From positions 2,622 to 44,035 of the forward strand of contig CAJTAL010000036.1 in assembly GCA_910574285.1 (NCBI GenBank): a stretch of DNA of 41,414 nucleotides, read 5' to 3'. Shown here one piece after another: positions 23,908 through 31,944 of this stretch; position 1 is the stretch's first letter, and each line of letters opens with the position of its first letter. Below the pieces are notes generated by a model. It saw nothing but the letters and a program-made list of their open reading frames with translations. It did not search any database and was not told where the DNA came from. Position numbers and translations under genes: made by a program. The DNA comes from Lachnospiraceae bacterium (lineage in GTDB: Bacteria; Bacillota; Clostridia; Lachnospirales; Lachnospiraceae).

Positions 23908-24312
23908 TTACACACTCATCACACATTTTTCTCCATAATATGGAAATTGGGAATCATGTGTAAGTAATACTAAATTCTCATATTTAGCCTGCGCTATCAG
24001 AAGCCTGTCAAATGGATCATTATGTTTTGGTGTATCGTTCGGTCGTGATAACGTCTTTAACAGGAAAATATGTCCTGCCTCTATCGGCAGGCTGGTAAAT
24101 CCTGTATCCTCACACAGCCGGACAAATTCTTCTTCTGATACAGGCATATTTTCTGGCTTGATTATATGCTTGATTGCAACTTCCCATACAGAGGCCATAC
24201 TATAAAATACTTCATTACTTTCCTTTTCGAGAAGTTCTATCACTTCATCCGACAGCTTTGACGTATTTGCAATGGCCCATAGTGCTATATGCGTATCCAG
24301 CAAAATCCTCAC
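23908..24312 (-). CDS. PIN-domain ribonuclease toxin (VapC-like)
   Basis: The 134-residue protein begins MRILLDTHIALWAI with the first PIN Asp at residue 6. SVWEVAIK supplies the conserved Glu near 44, and DPFDRLLIAQA with THDS supply the later acidic residues, so the metal site looks complete. PIN toxins cut RNA, often tRNA or rRNA. It starts with GTG at 24312, two bases after the stop of the antitoxin gene. Pairing with a DinJ-like antitoxin instead of a VapB/Phd one is less common. Confidence 0.85.
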   Translation of the reverse strand: MRILLDTHIALWAIANTSKLSDEVIELLEKESNEVFYSMASVWEVAIKHIIKPENMPVSEEEFVRLCEDTGFTSLPIEAGHIFLLKTLSRPNDTPKHNDPFDRLLIAQAKYENLVLLTHDSQFPYYGEKCVMSV

Positions 24313-24314
24313 GT

Positions 24315-24584
24315 CTATTTCACTCCAAACATTTCTGCTATCTCGTCATTATTCTCATCAATATTATCCGGAATCTTATATTTTCCATTTGCAATCCCCA
24401 ATGTTCTTTTCCGCCCAGCTGCTGATAAATGCATGGAAAAAGGCATTCCCTGATCCTCCACGCTTTGCCTTGCAAATATTCTTACCGCCTCTGCAAAAGA
24501 TGTCCCCAATTGTTTATACAATAATTCAACTTGTTCCTTTAACTCTGAATCCATTCTTACTTGCAGGGTTGCCTCCTTAGCCAT
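24315..24584 (-). CDS. RelB/DinJ-family antitoxin
   Basis: The 89-residue protein starts MAKEATLQVRMDSELKEQVELLYKQLGTSFAEAVRIFARQ, the ribbon-helix-helix signature of RelB/DinJ antitoxins, and ends in an acidic toxin-binding tail. The ATG at 24584 follows AAAGGAGG by 7-8 bases; an upstream start at 24611 lies in the operator. It should repress its own promoter, which has a perfect 8-bp inverted repeat at 24601-24622, and neutralise the PIN toxin encoded next. Confidence 0.85.
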   Translation of the reverse strand: MAKEATLQVRMDSELKEQVELLYKQLGTSFAEAVRIFARQSVEDQGMPFSMHLSAAGRKRTLGIANGKYKIPDNIDENNDEIAEMFGVK

Positions 24585-24600
24585 AACAAACACCTCCTTT

Positions 24601-24639
24601 TTGTAATACAATTATATTACAATCGTATTGCATTTTCAA
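24601..24639 (-). promoter_or_regulatory. Promoter and operator of the antitoxin-toxin operon
   Basis: On the minus strand TTGAAA (24634-24639) and TATAAT (24611-24616) are 17 bases apart. A perfect palindrome TTGTAATA-N6-TATTACAA (24601-24622) covers the -10 box, as expected for autorepression by a ribbon-helix-helix antitoxin. Confidence 0.8.
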
Positions 24640-24668
24640 CTATATTATCGTATTTAATATCTCCACTA

Positions 24669-25015
24669 TTATTCGTAGTCTATTCGTTCAATTTTAAAAA
24701 TTACAGGTCTTGTACCATCTGAGCAGCAAGCAATCATTGTGTTTTCTTCCTTCATCCACCCTTTCATAATAGAGCCACCCTGTAATCCCGCATAGATATA
24801 TCGTGAGATTGCATCCCACGTCTCAGAACAATGCGACATTTTAGGCCCACCTGCCACAGTATCAGGATCAGCTTCTGTTTTAACCAGTGTGTTAAGTCCC
24901 ATATGCCAGAAATCATCCCTCTCATCATCCCTGAAAAAATGAATTCATCACCCACATTATAACATTGACATGCTCCGGAAGCAGGATCCGCACAATAATA
25001 AGTATACACTGTCAA
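24669..25015 (-). pseudogene. TIGR04076-family protein, frameshifted
   Basis: The first frame reads MTVYTYYCADPASGACQCYNVGDEFIF; the second, one base off, continues FRDDERDDFWHMGLNTLV and ends MIACCSDGTRPVIFKIERIDYE. The ending, with CC.DG.RPV.FKIERI, is the mark of the TIGR04076 family of small Cys-containing proteins of unknown role. The frames join at a run of six T (A6 on the plus strand, near 24935-24945); one more T would restore a single protein of about 115 residues. Its start is a TTG or GTG near 25015, without an evident ribosome site. It follows the tag gene by 10 bases. Confidence 0.7.
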
Positions 25016-25024
25016 ATACTTTTA

Positions 25025-25642
25025 TCAGCCTTCTTTGTTTCTTCTCTTACGGACTGCTTGTTTTCCTTCCATGACTTCCTTGTAGCGGAAGCACTCCTCT
25101 GTATGGTCATTGATTATCCCGCAAGCCTGCAGATGGGAGTATACCGTCACAGGACCAAGATATTTAAACCCTCTATTTTTCAAATCCCGGCTAATCTCAT
25201 CCGAAAGTCCGTTCTTTGTCGGAAGACTTCCTTTTTGATGGCCCATATACAGAATTACCCTGCCTTTCGTAAATCCCCACAAATAATCGCTGAATGTACC
25301 AAACTCCTTTTGTATCTTCAAAAAACACTGAGCATTATGGATTACTGCACGAACCTTTCTCTCAGACTTTATCATTTCTTCTGTATCTATAATCCTCTGG
25401 ACATCTTCCTCTGTATATTCTGCCACGCTCTGATAATCAAAATCATCAAAACATTTACGGAATATCTCCCTTTTCTGAACCATCATGTTCCAGTTCAGTC
25501 CGCACTGCATGGCTTCCATCATTAGAAACTCAAATTGTTTCCGGTCGTCGTACAGCGGAACGCCCCATTCTTCATCATGGTATTTTATCATTTTTTCATT
25601 GCAAAGACACCAGGAACACCGCTCCATTTTCAATTCTCCCAT
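25025..25642 (-). CDS. tag: DNA-3-methyladenine glycosylase I
   Basis: The 205-residue protein carries ERCSWCLCNEKMIKYHDEEWGVPLYDD at the N-terminus, the signature of Tag, then FEFLMMEAMQCGLNWNMMVQKRE and the DYLWGF stretch. Zinc-binding Cys near residues 8 and the late His/Cys pair expected in Tag (HLQACGIINDH) are visible. The enzyme removes alkylated adenine to start base excision repair. ATG at 25642 and ATG at 25627 are both possible; the second has GGAG 8 bases upstream. It sits 7 bases after the flavodoxin gene. Confidence 0.92.
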   Translation of the reverse strand: MGELKMERCSWCLCNEKMIKYHDEEWGVPLYDDRKQFEFLMMEAMQCGLNWNMMVQKREIFRKCFDDFDYQSVAEYTEEDVQRIIDTEEMIKSERKVRAVIHNAQCFLKIQKEFGTFSDYLWGFTKGRVILYMGHQKGSLPTKNGLSDEISRDLKNRGFKYLGPVTVYSHLQACGIINDHTEECFRYKEVMEGKQAVRKRRNKEG

Positions 25643-25649
25643 GATCTTC

Positions 25650-26187
25650 CTATAAACTCTTTCCTAATTCATACGCCTGCTTCGGATATTCTGAATTTAT
25701 AACATCATCAAGTACGTAACAACCTTTTGCGGAGACAATTCCCACATTGTCCCATTCCAGATATTTTACCATGCCTCTAAAAGAAGCAATGGCTCCTTCT
25801 GCGGATTCTTCGGTCTCATCGCCATATGTAAGCATCAGGATTGCTTTTTTATCTGCACCTTTTAATACCGAATTATTTGCATAAAACCGGTCAATCACTG
25901 CTTTTATCTGCGCATTTATATCATAATAGTAAATCGATGAAGCAAACACGACTGCCTCCGCTTTTAAAAGTTCCGGATTCAACTCCTGCATGTCATCTTT
26001 AAATACACAGACACACTCATTCTTTTGACAGGAACCACAGCCAATACAGGGATGCACGTTCTTAAACGCTGCGTCAAAACGACAGACTGTATGTCCTGCC
26101 TCCTCTGCTCCCTTGATAAAGGCATCCGCCAAACAGGATGATGTTCCTTTTTTTGTGCGCGCTGCCGGTAATTACTAAAATCCTCAT
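25650..26187 (-). pseudogene. Flavodoxin-like NAD(P)H-dependent oxidoreductase, frameshifted near its start
   Basis: The open frame 26132-25650 (160 residues) carries PCIGCGSCQKNECVCVFKDDM, VFASSIYYYDINAQIKAVIDRFY and MLTYGDE, typical of the NADPH-dependent FMN reductase/flavodoxin-like family. The missing N-terminus is found upstream in another frame, from ATG 26187 (GGAGGAG before it): MRILVITGSAHKK, the FMN phosphate loop. The two frames join at a run of seven A (T7 on the plus strand, about 26150-26156); with six A the product reads GSAHKKGTSSCLADAFI, as in the family. One extra base, real or a sequencing error, breaks the gene. Confidence 0.8.
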
Positions 26188-26339
26188 CTTATAACTCCTC
26201 CAATTCTATTTTTATCATATACATTCAATATTCTTTATTATAACACGGGGCAATTCTCAGAAAAAGAAGGATTTCTGAAAGATACTTTTTGGACACTCAT
26301 ATACGGACAATTCTTCTTAAATTCTATTAACACCAGTTA

Positions 26340-26380
26340 ATATGCCACAATTCCAAAAAAATTCAAGATTTGTGGTATAT
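26340..26380. repeat. 11-bp inverted repeat in promoter region
   Basis: ATATGCCACAA (26340-26350) and TTGTGGTATAT (26370-26380) pair with one G-U or mismatch around a 19-base AT-rich loop. It lies in the 490-base divergent gap between the flavodoxin gene and ssb, upstream of the ssb promoter. It could be a regulator site; there is no T-run. Confidence 0.4.
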
Positions 26381-26426
26381 AAACTTACTTTTCTGAATTT
26401 GAATATTATATATTGTGCTTTTGAAA

Positions 26427-26455
26427 TTGACACACACTATATCTTGTGCTATTAT
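26427..26455 (+). promoter_or_regulatory. Promoter of ssb leader
   Basis: TTGACA (26427-26432) and TATTAT (26450-26455) are 17 bases apart; start near 26462. The promoter and following ~25 bases closely resemble those at 40150-40200. Confidence 0.75.
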
Positions 26456-26461
26456 AATCAT

Positions 26462-26592
26462 GTATTTAAGTTTTTGTGTTATCCCACATCGGGAGTCTGA
26501 ACCATTCCTTCAGAGCACACGCGAGTTTAAGTTTGGAAATCAGAGTTATTAGGATAGCCGCACCCTGCGGTCGCTTAATGGCTCTTTTTTTA
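26462..26592 (+). ncRNA. Leader RNA upstream of ssb, shared motif with 40150 locus
   Basis: A 5' leader of more than 200 nt separates promoter and ssb. It holds the box CACACGCGAGTTTAAGTTTG (26516-26535), repeated with few changes at 40219-40237. It ends in a terminator-like structure: AGCC...GGCT enclosing CCGCA-CCC-TGCGG (26555-26583), then T7. This promoter-box-terminator order suggests transcription attenuation of the ssb operon. The function is inferred. Confidence 0.45.
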
Positions 26593-26679
26593 TTTTTAGG
26601 AAATCTGAAACATGGATTTCCTATTCTTTTACCTATTTTTATTATTTCAACGCCTAAGAGGGCAGAAAGGAGAAATTTT

Positions 26680-27594
26680 ATGTCAGCAATCATTCATCTC
26701 ATGGGAAGGGTCACCAGAGATCCCGTCATGCAGCAGGGGAAGAACAACGGTACGGAGTACATCTCTTTAGATCTTGCCACCTCACAAAGAAGCCAGAACG
26801 CACAGAATAATCCGGAAAATCCGTATGAATCCGTTTTCTATCAGTGCTATCTGAACAAACATCTGGCAGAACGGCTTTCGAAAGCGGGAGTCAAGAAAGG
26901 GACATGCCTGTATATCTATGGAGAACTTGAACTCCATCCCTTTGTTTACAGTCAGGGACAGAGAGCAGGCCAGGCCGGTTCAGGAGCCAAGATCAATGTA
27001 CGGGACTGGCAGTTCTGCCTTTCCAACAAGCCAGAAGGAGATGCAGGCGGAAACCAGGCAGGCGCACCATCGTACAATGGAGGCGCGGCTACGCCGGGAG
27101 CCGGAGGATATCCGAATCCAGGTCCGCAAAACGGCGGTTATCAGAATCCTGCCGGCACTGCACAAGGAGGCGCGTATCCTGCCAATGGAAATGCTGCCGG
27201 AAACAGGAACTATCCGGGCGGCAGCAATCCATCCGGTGGAGGCAGCTATTCCAATGGCGGCAATGGCAATGCGAATGGGAACGGTAATTATTCTAATGCT
27301 GGTAACGGCAATTCAGGTGCCAACTACCCGAATAACGGAAATGGCGCTGCAGGCTATCCAAATGGAGGCAGCAACATGGGCAACGGCCCGCAGCCTGCGA
27401 ACGGAGGAGCCCCGCAAGGCGGTTCTTACCAGGCAAACGCCCCTGCACAGAATAGTTCGTCTAGAAACCAGATGTACCAGCAGCAGAGAGGGAATGCCCA
27501 GTACGGCCAGACACCGCCGCAGGGCGGATTTGCCGGGGACGGGTTTACCAATATCCCGGAAGGCATGGCCTCACAGCTTCCCTTCACTGCATAA
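26680..27594 (+). CDS. ssb: Single-stranded DNA-binding protein with long disordered tail
   Basis: The OB-fold domain (residues ~1-115) begins MSAIIHLMGRVTRDPVMQQG and has the SSB pattern EYISLDLATSQ and ESVFYQCYLNKHLAERLSKAGVKKGTCLYIYGE. The tail of about 185 residues is made of Gly, Asn, Pro, Ala, Tyr and Gln and has no fixed structure. The end, QLPFTA, keeps the LPF of the SSB C-terminal interaction tip but without the usual Asp run. Total length is 304 residues, much longer than the ~150-180 of housekeeping SSBs. It protects single strands during transfer or replication of the element. AAAGGAG is 7 bases before the ATG at 26680; the upstream open frame is leader RNA. Confidence 0.85.
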   Translation: MSAIIHLMGRVTRDPVMQQGKNNGTEYISLDLATSQRSQNAQNNPENPYESVFYQCYLNKHLAERLSKAGVKKGTCLYIYGELELHPFVYSQGQRAGQAGSGAKINVRDWQFCLSNKPEGDAGGNQAGAPSYNGGAATPGAGGYPNPGPQNGGYQNPAGTAQGGAYPANGNAAGNRNYPGGSNPSGGGSYSNGGNGNANGNGNYSNAGNGNSGANYPNNGNGAAGYPNGGSNMGNGPQPANGGAPQGGSYQANAPAQNSSSRNQMYQQQRGNAQYGQTPPQGGFAGDGFTNIPEGMASQLPFTA

Positions 27595-27655
27595 CTTCAG
27601 AATTACCCGGTTATGGAGCATGCCAGCGACAGCTGCCCCTGCAGATCACTTCACG

Positions 27656-27699
27656 AAAGGAATTGCGTGTTTACGTTTGAACACAGCAGTTCCTTTTTT
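27656..27699 (+). terminator. Terminator-like hairpin between ssb and next gene
   Basis: AAAGGAATTGC (27656-27666) pairs with GCAGTTCCTTT (27686-27696), with an inner GTGTT/AACAC stem, and a T-run follows. The downstream gene lacks another clear promoter, so readthrough is probably partial. Confidence 0.6.
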
Positions 27700-27745
27700 G
27701 CAAATCATCTTTAAACGTAATTTATTTATATGAAAGGAACTCCAA

Positions 27746-28570
27746 ATGAAAACAAGAAAAGTAGAACACAAAAGTATCAAAATGATAAAAGCAGTCGCCA
27801 TTATTTTATTCCTGGCTCTGCTCTTTACTCCAGAATCAATAGACCGGTCTGTCATTGCCGGCATTGCAATCACCGGGATTGCAGGAAGCTTTCTCTTCCT
27901 CCTGATGCCCCTGTTACCGCATATCTCAGCCCCGTCTTTCTTAAGAAATACTTACACGCATAAGCGTAAGAAACAAAAGGAGGACCCCCCTTTCTTTGAC
28001 ATGGAGACGCTGCTGATCCGGCAGATCAGTTACCAGGTCACGGATAAGATTAAGGCCGCTTACCCGGATGCATCCTGGGAGTATACCCGGCCTATCAAGG
28101 CAGAGTCCCTGTTAAGCTGTGACATCATCCGCATCCGGACCTTCCATACGGGAGATTATAACTTTGCAGATGTTTCCCTGGACCGGTACGGGCATCTGAA
28201 GCTCTTCATGATGACCATTACGGATTTCACGCCCCTTCCGGGACAGAAGAATCCGGATGGTGCTAAGACTGATCATCCTGAAAATCCGGCAGAACCTCCT
28301 GTCCATGTGGATCCGGAATCCTGGTATTCCCTCATCGGGAAGCCGTTACTGACGGAACTGATCGGAGACCTGCAGGCAAGGGGACACCGGAAGCTTTTTA
28401 TCAATGAAGCCGGGGAAATATTTATTTATGCTAACAATACCCCGGAAATAAAAGATACCTTCCAGCATTTCCCGCCCAGAGATTACTGGGCAGCCCTCAT
28501 GGACATCTTTACCCTTGATGAGCTGAAAGCAGTGGAAACCAATGACACCCTGGAATTATCCTGGGCATAG
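27746..28570 (+). CDS. Membrane-anchored hypothetical protein
   Basis: The 274-residue protein has two N-terminal membrane helices (about residues 14-30 and 36-58), a Lys/Arg-rich cytoplasmic linker (NTYTHKRKKQKE) and a soluble domain (~85-274). The soluble part has several strands and the motif YAAYPDASWEYTRP-like region, but no known family is recognised. AAAGGA precedes the ATG. It lies between ssb and the AAA+ ATPase and its stop is 16 bases before the latter's ATG, so they are co-transcribed. Confidence 0.6.
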   Translation: MKTRKVEHKSIKMIKAVAIILFLALLFTPESIDRSVIAGIAITGIAGSFLFLLMPLLPHISAPSFLRNTYTHKRKKQKEDPPFFDMETLLIRQISYQVTDKIKAAYPDASWEYTRPIKAESLLSCDIIRIRTFHTGDYNFADVSLDRYGHLKLFMMTITDFTPLPGQKNPDGAKTDHPENPAEPPVHVDPESWYSLIGKPLLTELIGDLQARGHRKLFINEAGEIFIYANNTPEIKDTFQHFPPRDYWAALMDIFTLDELKAVETNDTLELSWA

Positions 28571-28586
28571 AAGGGAGAGATTGATT

Positions 28587-30401
28587 ATGGCAAATGGAAA
28601 TTTATTACCAAACTGGTCCTTTAAGCGAAAGCTGCCGGAACCGTTCGAGGATTATACCGACGACCCGATATTTAAGAATGTTTATTCCAAGCATTGCATA
28701 CAGCCCCAGAAGCGTTCTACGCTCCATGCGGCGACACTTCGGGAAATCCTGGCATATCTGGAACTGGAGTCACCCACAGGCGGGAAACCGCCGGAGGAAC
28801 TTGGTGCAATCGGAAGCCAGGGAAATAATTTCACGATTGCGGAATATCCGAGCAAAACCGGGGAACTCCATGTAGTAGCCTACAACCGGATAAACGGCAA
28901 GTTTACGGCAGGCTGTTACCAGACACCCCCGGATCCGGAAAACAATCCAGAAAAATATATGCTGAAGGAGGATGACAAAAGCGGCGCTGCCCTGATCTTT
29001 GCACTCATCCCAACTGCTATGGCGGATGACGAATTCAATGAGCATTACCAGAAGCTGAAGGATGACCGGGATAACGGCTATCCAAACATGGACGATACGG
29101 CAGAGACTGCGGCAATCCTGTGCGATAACCTTTACCGGCGCATCCGTTACGGAACCTCTCTTCCGACTGGCGGAATCCCAAACGATACACCAGGCAACGG
29201 TTCCATTTCCCAGATGAAAGCGTTTACGGTACAGAAAGGCACTTATTCCCCAACGGATGTCATTCTTGGGGCTTTCCAGGTTCTAAAGCCTGGGACTTCT
29301 ACCCGGAAAGTAATGGCAAGCGTTTCCAAAAAAGATTTCGTAGGCAAATACATCCTGTCCGAATCCCGGACACTGACTCCCCAGGAAGAACTCACCGTGC
29401 CGCAGCTCCCTGACTGGTACATCATACCGGCAGAGATCAAACGGATCTGCGAACACGCAAAATTAACCACAAATACCGTATCGCCCATGCGGAACTTCTT
29501 ATTAAGAGGGCCTGCAGGGACAGGGAAGACCGAAGGAGCCAAAGCGATCGCTTCCGGCCTCCATCTCCCATACCGGTGCATTATCTGTTCTGCAAATACC
29601 GAGATCTTCGATTTGTTCGGACAGATCCTGCCCGATGTAGACGGGAGGCTTTCCGCCCTCCAGAGCGAATATCCCACCTTCCAGGACATCATGATGGACC
29701 CGGCAACGGCTTACCAGAAGCTGACCGGTACTTACGATGAAACGGTGGATGAGGATGCGGTCTACCAGAAGCTGGTGGATACTATTTTCGTTGAAATGCA
29801 CGACCACTACACAAAGCAGGATTCCCACCAGAAGTTTAAATATGTGGACACTCCGCTGGTAGAAGCGATCCGTTACGGCTATCTTGTGGAACTACAGGAG
29901 CCTACGGTCATTGCCAATCCCGGCGTGCTGGTGGGCTTAAACTCCCTGCTGGACCGCTGTAACAGCGTGTTCCTGCCAAATGGGGAGGTCATTAACCGCC
30001 ACCCGGATACCACGATTGTCGTGACTACCAACAATGATTATGCGGGCTGTAAGCAGATGAACCAGTCTGTCATCTCCAGGATGAACCTTGTGATCGACCT
30101 GGATGAGCCGGATGAGGATACCTTAGTCAAGCGTGTCCTTGGAATTACTGGCTGTACAGATAAAAAGACCGTAACCACCATGGCAAAGATCGTCAAAGCC
30201 GTATCCGAATACTGCCGCGAGAACCTGATCACAGACGGATGCTGCGGAGTCCGGGAGCTGATCTCCTGGGTGCAGTCCTTCATGGTCTGCGGGGATATCC
30301 GGGAAGCCGCCCGCTATACGGTCCTCTCCTCTGTTTCGGCAGACGCGGAGAGCAGGCAGGAAGTGGAGAGCGGCTGTCTCGATTCCATCCTTGCGGCGTA
30401 A
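28587..30401 (+). CDS. MoxR-type AAA+ ATPase
   Basis: The 604-residue protein has an N-terminal region of ~270 residues of unknown fold, then an AAA+ module: Walker A GPAGTGKT at ~308-315, YRCIICSANTEIFDLFGQILPD, a Walker B-like LVGLNSLLDRC segment, sensor VVTTNNDYAGCKQMNQSVISRMN with an Arg finger-like SRMN. This order matches MoxR/CbbQ/NorQ-type ATPases, which work with VWA proteins to remodel partner complexes. Such a VWA protein is encoded just downstream (30784-32898). The ATG at 28587 follows AGGGAG; an upstream start at 28542 overlaps the previous gene. Confidence 0.8.
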   Translation: MANGNLLPNWSFKRKLPEPFEDYTDDPIFKNVYSKHCIQPQKRSTLHAATLREILAYLELESPTGGKPPEELGAIGSQGNNFTIAEYPSKTGELHVVAYNRINGKFTAGCYQTPPDPENNPEKYMLKEDDKSGAALIFALIPTAMADDEFNEHYQKLKDDRDNGYPNMDDTAETAAILCDNLYRRIRYGTSLPTGGIPNDTPGNGSISQMKAFTVQKGTYSPTDVILGAFQVLKPGTSTRKVMASVSKKDFVGKYILSESRTLTPQEELTVPQLPDWYIIPAEIKRICEHAKLTTNTVSPMRNFLLRGPAGTGKTEGAKAIASGLHLPYRCIICSANTEIFDLFGQILPDVDGRLSALQSEYPTFQDIMMDPATAYQKLTGTYDETVDEDAVYQKLVDTIFVEMHDHYTKQDSHQKFKYVDTPLVEAIRYGYLVELQEPTVIANPGVLVGLNSLLDRCNSVFLPNGEVINRHPDTTIVVTTNNDYAGCKQMNQSVISRMNLVIDLDEPDEDTLVKRVLGITGCTDKKTVTTMAKIVKAVSEYCRENLITDGCCGVRELISWVQSFMVCGDIREAARYTVLSSVSADAESRQEVESGCLDSILAA

Positions 30402-30413
30402 AGGGGGCTTTTT

Positions 30414-30659
30414 ATGAGGGATTATCAGATCACAGAGGAAGAAATGCGGGGAGTTTTGGCCGCCAATCTTTCTTATCTCAGGAAATCCAAACAATGGAGG
30501 CTCTCCCAGAAAACGCTGGCAAAAATTTTGCACGTACCGAGGAAAGCCATCATGAATTACGAATCCGGCAAAGTCCTTCCGCCAACCTATATCACTTACC
30601 GTATGGCGCTGTATTTTTGCTGTACCATGGAAGAACTTCTGACGGAGAAGGTATTTTAA
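30414..30659 (+). CDS. XRE-family small regulator
   Basis: The 81-residue protein has an HTH at residues ~14-50: LAANLSYLRKSKQWRLSQKTLAKILHVPRKAIMNYESGKVLPP, followed by YRMALYFCCTMEELL. This is a Cro/CI-type DNA-binding unit. AAAGGGGG precedes the ATG, and the gene is 12 bases after the ATPase stop. It may tune the AAA+/VWA module; a weak promoter for the next gene lies 80 bases downstream. Confidence 0.8.
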   Translation: MRDYQITEEEMRGVLAANLSYLRKSKQWRLSQKTLAKILHVPRKAIMNYESGKVLPPTYITYRMALYFCCTMEELLTEKVF

Positions 30660-30736
30660 GCGCATGACAAGCAGATGCCTGACAAATAAGCAGAAATGAT
30701 ATGATTTCATGCTTTTCATAGTCGGTTACAAAACGA

Positions 30737-30765
30737 TTGCGATTACAAATAAAAAACTATATTAA
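30737..30765 (+). promoter_or_regulatory. Possible internal promoter before the metallopeptidase-VWA gene
   Basis: TTGCGA (30737-30742) and TATTAA (30760-30765) have 17-base spacing in an AT-rich gap. The match is weak, so this could also be readthrough from the ATPase operon. Confidence 0.3.
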
Positions 30766-30783
30766 AGAAAGGATGAATGAATT

Positions 30784-31905
30784 TTGAACAGCAACCAGAA
30801 AAAACTGCAGCAGATGATCAAGGACCAGACCCTTACCCTGACAGATCAGGAACTGTTCCTGTCCTCTGCCTACCAGAAATACCTGTCCTCTATGGCGAAA
30901 GCGGCTACCGGCCGCTACCGCCAGGGACTGCAGACGCTGATGGAGTGGGACGCTTCCGATGGCGCCGGACTTGCATACACGGATAACTATAAGATCCACA
31001 TCAATGCCGGCAACCACATTACCCAAAGCTTCCCGTCCCGGATGCTGCGCTCCGAAAGCCTCGTAGGGATGAACGGCCATGAAACGGCCCATCTCTTATT
31101 TACAGACTTTACAACCCTTGGGTTATATCTGCGCAGCATGGAGAACGGCTCCTTCTATCCAGAAGAACCGTCTTTCGATGACCAGTACCAGGAAAACTGT
31201 GAGGAAATGCTGGAAGCCGTGCATGAAAAAGACAAGGCTGTATGCCTGACGCTTTCTGAGTGCGCCTCCCATATCAGCAATATTTTAGAAGACATTTACA
31301 TCGAAGCCCGCATGTGTGACGCCTACCCCGGCATTTTTAAGCAGGGGATCGAGCTGAACTGCCTGCGGATGAATGAACTGATGCCGTCCCTTCAGAGCCA
31401 GATTGACAATGGCTTCTCGGATTTTTCCATTGTGGCAAACCTTCTCCTGCAATACTGCAGGGCAGGTACAGTGAATAATCTCCACGGTTACACCGGTCCC
31501 TATCTGGATTACCTGGAGGACTGCGTGCCTTTCGTGGAAGAATCCATTTATTCGGATGACGTAAAAGACCGGCTCCATGCCTCCAACCACATCCTGGGGA
31601 TTCTCTGGGAGTATATCAAGCCAATGGTGGAGGACACCAGGGACAGGCTTAAATCTGCTTCGGAGGAGGATGCGAAAAACCTGTTAAGTGAGATCCTTGG
31701 CGATCAGATCCAGGGCGGCGCCCCTCTGCCCTCCGGCAAAAACGGAGCAATGCCAAAGCAGGCGGAAGCCGGAAAGAAGGCACAAAGTTCTTCTTCTCCT
31801 CTGCAGTTTTCTCCACAGGCACGCCAAAATATCATGTCCGGTGTGCAGGATGTGGTGACGGAAGAAGGCGACCGGATCCAGCTTGCAAAAACTTCCACCA
31901 TTTAA
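30784..31905 (+). CDS. Metallopeptidase-like N-terminal half of a VWA protein (stops at in-frame TAA)
   Basis: The 373 residues hold an HExxH motif, NGHETAHLLFTDF, at ~99-103, and ISNILEDIYIEARMC near 162-175 that could supply the third zinc ligand, as in CobT-like and VWA-associated peptidase domains. It starts with TTG at 30784; AAAGGA lies 10 bases upstream and the competing ATG frame is short. Translation stops at TAA 31903-31905, but the very same frame continues without another stop into the VWA half (31945-32898), so the two are parts of one ~704-residue gene. The AAA+ ATPase partner is encoded upstream. Confidence 0.75.
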   Translation: MNSNQKKLQQMIKDQTLTLTDQELFLSSAYQKYLSSMAKAATGRYRQGLQTLMEWDASDGAGLAYTDNYKIHINAGNHITQSFPSRMLRSESLVGMNGHETAHLLFTDFTTLGLYLRSMENGSFYPEEPSFDDQYQENCEEMLEAVHEKDKAVCLTLSECASHISNILEDIYIEARMCDAYPGIFKQGIELNCLRMNELMPSLQSQIDNGFSDFSIVANLLLQYCRAGTVNNLHGYTGPYLDYLEDCVPFVEESIYSDDVKDRLHASNHILGILWEYIKPMVEDTRDRLKSASEEDAKNLLSEILGDQIQGGAPLPSGKNGAMPKQAEAGKKAQSSSSPLQFSPQARQNIMSGVQDVVTEEGDRIQLAKTSTI

Positions 31906-31944
31906 GAAGGAAACAATCCAGGCATTACTTATAACCACCAATAC

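Noticed and set aside
27050-27450. Repeat-like, GGN-rich DNA that might suggest a CRISPR or satellite
   Set aside because: It is the low-complexity coding tail of SSB, with no equal spacers or identical repeats.
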